Shown here: piece by piece, positions 60,353 through 64,000 of the stretch
Layout: every line of letters starts with the position of its first letter
Position numbering within the stretch: position 1 is the stretch's first letter
Assembly: GCF_029714945.1 (NCBI RefSeq)
Contig: NZ_CP121634.1
Location: 4,485,001-4,549,000, forward strand
Reading direction: 5' to 3'
From: Bradyrhizobium sp. CIAT3101
GTDB lineage: Bacteria; Pseudomonadota; Alphaproteobacteria; Rhizobiales; Xanthobacteraceae
DNA: 64,000 nucleotides
Position numbers and translations under genes: made by a program
Notes under the pieces: generated by a model
Told to the model about the DNA's origin: nothing
Seen by the model: only the letters and a program-made list of their open reading frames with translations
Databases searched by the model: none

Positions 60353-62056
60353 ATGGCCGAGCCTTCTGATCCAGGTTGGACACGCTTCTTTCCGCCGTTC
60401 GGCTGGCTCGCCGCCTATCGACGCGAATGGCTTCCTTTCGACGCCGTCGCGGGCGTCACGCTCGCCGCCTACGCCATTCCGGTCTCGCTGGCCTACGCGG
60501 CGCTCGCCGGCCTGCAGCCGCAGATCGGCGTCTACGGCTACATGCTTGGCGGCATTGGCTATGCCTTGCTCGGGGCGTCGCGGCAGCTGGCGATCGGCCC
60601 GACGTCGGCGATCTCTCTGATGATTGCGGCAACCGTCGGCGCGCTCGCCGGCGGCGATGCCGTGAAGTATGCGCAAATCGCGAGTCTTGCGGCGTTCGCT
60701 GTCGCGGTGCTGTGCTTCATCGCCTGGCTGTTCAAGCTCAGCGTGCTTGTCCGCCTCGTCAGCGACAGCATTTTGGTTGGCTTCAAGGCCGGCGCGGGGC
60801 TCACCATCATCATGAGCCAGCTGCCGAGCCTGTTCGGCGTCGCCGGCGGCGGCCACAATTTCTTCGACCGCGCGTTCAAGCTGGCTGGGCAGCTCGGCCA
60901 TCTTGATCCGCTCGTGCTGGGGATCGGCGCGGTCGCGCTGTTGTTGCTGTTGCTCGGCGAACGACTGCTACCGGGCAAACCGGTCGGCATCACCGTCGTG
61001 GCGCTGGCGATTGTGGTGGCAACCGTGTTCGGCTTTCCGGGCCTTGGTGTGCCCGTTACCGGGAAGATACCGGAAGGGCTGCCGTCGCTGGGGATGCCGA
61101 CCTTCGGACTGTTGGAGTTCGACGATCTCTTCCCGCTCGCTGCCGGCTGCGTGCTGCTGGCTTACATCGAGGGCGTCTCGGCGGCCCGGAGCTTTGCCGC
61201 CAAGCATGGCTATCCCCTCGACGTCCGACAGGAATTTTTGGGACTGGGTGCGGCGAACCTCGCGGCCGCCTTCGGCCACGGCTATCCCGTCGCGGGCGGG
61301 CTGTCGCAATCGGCGGTCAACGACAACGCCGGTGCGCGAACACCTCTCGCTCTGCTCATCTGCTCCGTGACGCTCGGGCTGTGTCTGCTGTTCTTCACGG
61401 GACTGCTCACAAATCTGCCCAAGGCCGTGCTCGCCGCCATCGTCTTTGCCGCCGTCTACAAGCTGGTGGATGTGCGCGCGCTGATACGGATGTGGCAGGT
61501 CAGCCGGATCGATTTCCTGGCAGCGTCGATTGCCCTGATCTCGGTACTGCTGCTTGGCATCCTCCAGGGTGTCCTGCTGGCATCGATCGCGTCGATCTTC
61601 CTGCTGCTGGCGCGGGCCTCGCGGCCGAACGTCGCATTCCTCGGCCGCCTGCCTGGCACCGGCCGTTATTCGGACAGCGCGCGGCACGCGGATGTCGAGC
61701 CGCTGGTCGGAATCATCGCATTCCGGCCCGAGGCCTCGCTGCTCTACATCAATGCCGAGACGATTCTGGACACGGTCCTGAGCACGCTCAGGCGTTCGCC
61801 GGGCATCCATCTGGTCGCCTGCGACCTCTCGGCGTCGCCCTATATCGATCTGGCCGGCGCACGGATGCTGCATGATCTCCATGACGAGCTCGCGTCACGC
61901 CGGGTGACCCTCTGCATCGTCGGCGCGCATGCACAACTGCGTGACCTCCTGCGCGCCGAGGGGCTCGGGGAAAAGACCGACAGCCGGCAATGGCTGCGCT
62001 CGCTCGACAGCGTTCTCGGCGATGCCAAGGGCGATCCGGCTCAGAGGACGGCCTGA
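60353..62056 (+). CDS. SulP-family anion transporter with STAS domain
   Basis: 567 residues. SulP membrane domain (about 20-430): GVTLAAYAIPVSLAYAALAGLQPQIGVYG, IGPTSAISLMIA, GYPVAGGLSQSAVNDNAGART. C-terminal STAS domain from about 455 (EASLLYINAETIL, VACDLSASPYIDLAGARMLHDLHDEL). The Ser normally phosphorylated in DSSG-type STAS motifs is not kept (DLAG). Sulfate, bicarbonate or another anion. GGGAGGAG before the ATG; perfect FixK box upstream. Confidence 0.88.
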   Translation: MAEPSDPGWTRFFPPFGWLAAYRREWLPFDAVAGVTLAAYAIPVSLAYAALAGLQPQIGVYGYMLGGIGYALLGASRQLAIGPTSAISLMIAATVGALAGGDAVKYAQIASLAAFAVAVLCFIAWLFKLSVLVRLVSDSILVGFKAGAGLTIIMSQLPSLFGVAGGGHNFFDRAFKLAGQLGHLDPLVLGIGAVALLLLLLGERLLPGKPVGITVVALAIVVATVFGFPGLGVPVTGKIPEGLPSLGMPTFGLLEFDDLFPLAAGCVLLAYIEGVSAARSFAAKHGYPLDVRQEFLGLGAANLAAAFGHGYPVAGGLSQSAVNDNAGARTPLALLICSVTLGLCLLFFTGLLTNLPKAVLAAIVFAAVYKLVDVRALIRMWQVSRIDFLAASIALISVLLLGILQGVLLASIASIFLLLARASRPNVAFLGRLPGTGRYSDSARHADVEPLVGIIAFRPEASLLYINAETILDTVLSTLRRSPGIHLVACDLSASPYIDLAGARMLHDLHDELASRRVTLCIVGAHAQLRDLLRAEGLGEKTDSRQWLRSLDSVLGDAKGDPAQRTA

Positions 62057-62114
62057 TGCGGCGTACTGCGATGCGAACTGCGACGCTTCGCGTCCTGCGG
62101 AATGCGCGCGACCG

Positions 62115-62128
62115 TTGACTTGGATCAA
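62115..62128. promoter_or_regulatory. FixK/FNR box before the decarboxylase gene
   Basis: TTGACTTGGATCAA, one base from the perfect TTGAT-N4-ATCAA, starting 79 bp before the ATG at 62194. The centre-to-start spacing fits activation at -41.5 with a 5' leader of about 30 bases. Confidence 0.7.
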
Positions 62129-62193
62129 ATGGAGCGACCGGCGCCGAAAGCACGATCCCGCATCACCTTCCCCAAAAAGATCGGGAGAGACGC

Positions 62194-64000
62194 ATGGCCA
62201 AGGATACGAAGATCGCGCAGAAGCGCATCGACCAGTTCTTTTCCGGGCCCGGAGCGCGCGCCGACGATTGGCGTGATCTGGTTGAGGCCGCAAAAGTTTG
62301 GGCGCGCGGCGGCGATCGTGCCGCCTATGACGCGGCGCTGGCGAGCCTGTCGGTGACGGAAGAATTCCACGGCTATCCCGGCCTGCAATTGATGGCTTCC
62401 TTGCGCGAAGCAGCCGCGGCCGGGGATGCGGCCGCGTCGCTGTCGCTTGCGACCCGGATCACCCAGGCTTTGGCGACGCGATCATTCCGCCAGCATGCCG
62501 GCGACTGGAATGCAAAGGACGATGGCAATGGCGATGCCCCCGAACTGGTGTCGCCCACTTTCGGTGCGCATAAGGCGCGCCGGCCCTATTTCGAAACACT
62601 GATCGTCACCGGCGTGTCACCCGGCCAGTGGCCGGCGCTGGCGTCCGAATGGCGCAAGCTGCGCCGTCCGGAGGACGCCTTCATCTACGAGCCGGTCATC
62701 GTCGGCAATCTGGAAGACGCCTTTTGCGCGACCATGCTCAATCCCAACCTCGGGGCCGTCGTCATCAACGAGGGCTTTGGCCTGCGCTCGCGCCACGATG
62801 CGCCGGTCCTGCGTTCGATGACCGCTGCTGCCGGCCTCAAGGACGAGTCCGATGCATCCGCGCTGCGGCTGGCCCAGATCATCAAGAGGGTCAGGCCCGA
62901 GCTTGATCTCTACATGATCTCGAATCGCGACGTCGAGGAAATGGCCGGCAATCCCGAGGCCAACGTCGTTCGCCGTATCTTCTATTCGGTGGAAGAGCTG
63001 CTGGAGCTGCATCTTTCGATCCTCGAAGGCATCCAGGATCGCTACGACACGCCGTTCTTCGACAATCTCAAGAAATACGCGCAGCGCCCCATAGGCACGT
63101 TCCATGCGCTGCCGATCGCCCGCGGCAAGTCGATCTTCAAGTCCGACTGGATCCGCGACATGGGCGAGTTCTACGGCCCGAACCTGTTCCTGGCCGAGAG
63201 CAGCGCCACCACCGGCGGCCTCGACAGCATGCTGGAGCCGACCGGCAACATCAAGAAGGCGCAGGAGAAGGCGGCGAGGGCGCTCGGCGCCGACCGCGTC
63301 TTCTTCGTCACCAACGGTACCTCGACGTCGAACAAGATGGCGGTGCAGGCGCTGCTGGCGCCGGGCGATATCGCGATCGTCGATCGCAACTGCCACAAGT
63401 CGCATCACTATGGAATGGTGCTGGCCGGTGCGCAGCCGCTCTATGTCGAAGCCTTCCCGATGACGGAATATTCGATGTATGGCGCGGTGCCGCTGAAGAC
63501 GATCAAGCAGGCGCTGCTCAACGCCAAGGCCGACGGCCGCCTCGACCGCGTCAAGCTGCTCGACCTCACCAACTGCACGTTCGACGGCCACATCTACAAC
63601 ACCCGGCGGGTGATGGAGGAATGTCTTGCCATCAAGCCCGACCTGATCTTCCTGTGGGATGAGGCCTGGTTCGGCTTCGCGCGCTTCTCGCCGTTCCTGC
63701 GCCGCCGCACTGGCCTTGGCGCCGCCAACGAGATCGAGGCGTGGATGCGCGACCCGAAATCGGTCGCCGCCTATGAGAAGCAGCAGGCCGAGCTCGGCAA
63801 GAATCCGACGGACGAGGTGCTGCTCAAGACGCGCCTCATTCCCGATCCGCGCCAGATTCGTCTCCGCGTCTACCAGACCAACTCGACCCACAAGTCGATG
63901 TCGGCGATCCGGCAGGGCTCGATGCTCTCGGTCAAGGACGTCGAATTCCACACGGTCGAGCAGCAGTTCAAGGAAGCCGTGTTCACGCACGCCTCCACCA
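62194..64000 (+). CDS. Orn/Lys/Arg decarboxylase, PLP-dependent (3' end outside window)
   Basis: 602 codons inside the window, open at the right edge. Fold type I: PLP-binding Lys in NSTHKSMSAIRQGS (near residue 566), and FVTNGTSTSNKMAVQALLAPGD and DEAWFGFARF in the core. The N-terminal wing-type domain covers about the first 260 residues. Family members are usually 700-800 residues, so about 150-200 remain. It decarboxylates a basic amino acid, giving a polyamine precursor and consuming a proton. CGGGAGAGACGC before the ATG; FixK box upstream. Confidence 0.9.
   Translation, partial: MAKDTKIAQKRIDQFFSGPGARADDWRDLVEAAKVWARGGDRAAYDAALASLSVTEEFHGYPGLQLMASLREAAAAGDAAASLSLATRITQALATRSFRQHAGDWNAKDDGNGDAPELVSPTFGAHKARRPYFETLIVTGVSPGQWPALASEWRKLRRPEDAFIYEPVIVGNLEDAFCATMLNPNLGAVVINEGFGLRSRHDAPVLRSMTAAAGLKDESDASALRLAQIIKRVRPELDLYMISNRDVEEMAGNPEANVVRRIFYSVEELLELHLSILEGIQDRYDTPFFDNLKKYAQRPIGTFHALPIARGKSIFKSDWIRDMGEFYGPNLFLAESSATTGGLDSMLEPTGNIKKAQEKAARALGADRVFFVTNGTSTSNKMAVQALLAPGDIAIVDRNCHKSHHYGMVLAGAQPLYVEAFPMTEYSMYGAVPLKTIKQALLNAKADGRLDRVKLLDLTNCTFDGHIYNTRRVMEECLAIKPDLIFLWDEAWFGFARFSPFLRRRTGLGAANEIEAWMRDPKSVAAYEKQQAELGKNPTDEVLLKTRLIPDPRQIRLRVYQTNSTHKSMSAIRQGSMLSVKDVEFHTVEQQFKEAVFTHAST

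Overview
The window looks like chromosome of Bradyrhizobium or a very close relative. This rests on the high G+C, the frequent GTG/TTG starts with GGAG-type ribosome sites, two short palindromic repeats typical of that genus (12413-12505 and 6684-6705), FixK/FNR-type boxes, an alphaproteobacterial SOS box before ssb, and the gene set (Omp25-like porins, cyclophilin pair, kup, queA, asd, tgt). No tRNA, rRNA, CRISPR array, transposase, phage gene or integrase was found, so this reads as resident chromosome. The last gene runs off the right edge.

Layout. 1-3.8 kb: two tandem Omp25-like barrel proteins with identical terminators, SOS-controlled ssb, a small phosphatase and a membrane protein. 3.9-18.3 kb: core genes gyrA, kup, coaD, two cyclophilins, queA, asd and tgt. 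Within this stretch, asd is preceded by a probable threonine attenuator. A TetR regulator with a patatin-like lipoprotein and a PepSY protein forms a small regulon marked by two matching palindromes. 18.5-23.3 kb: a four-gene operon (SnoaL-like protein, polysaccharide deacetylase, DUF305, YVTN propeller), diverging from a cysteine-synthase-like gene followed by a BrnA-like antitoxin. 23.4-29 kb: a polar amino-acid ABC importer in one operon with a sarcosine/N-methyl-amino-acid oxidase, diverging from a LysR gene. 29-41 kb: caspase-like protein, EamA exporter, RidA, small secreted proteins, a formyltransferase-like protein, acetoacetyl-CoA synthetase, a third barrel protein, an AI-2E family permease and a Nudix hydrolase.

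41-52 kb is a tightly packed eleven-gene minus-strand operon with a divergent LysR gene. It holds a sugar-type ABC importer, a D-lactate-dehydrogenase-like flavoprotein, a hydroxyquinol/catechol-type intradiol dioxygenase, a 3-hydroxyisobutyrate-dehydrogenase-like enzyme, an amidohydrolase, maleylacetate reductase, a Dabb protein and a YciI protein. It appears to import a compound and send it through ring cleavage and maleylacetate to 3-oxoadipate. The natural substrate is not evident.

53-64 kb: small genes, a second AI-2E permease, a two-helix ion channel, a cysteine-free FixK-like Crp/Fnr regulator, two orphan response regulators, an IalB-like protein, an alpha/beta hydrolase, a SulP permease and a PLP-dependent Orn/Lys/Arg decarboxylase. 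Three near-perfect FixK boxes precede genes here, which suggests a micro-oxic or stress-controlled neighbourhood.

The strongest non-coding signals are the Thr-rich, apparently leaderless leader peptide with terminator before asd (13598-13767), the paired TetR-type operators (14589-14609 and 16803-16821), and a candidate sRNA of about 60 nt with a CRP-type site at the class II position (40989-41097).
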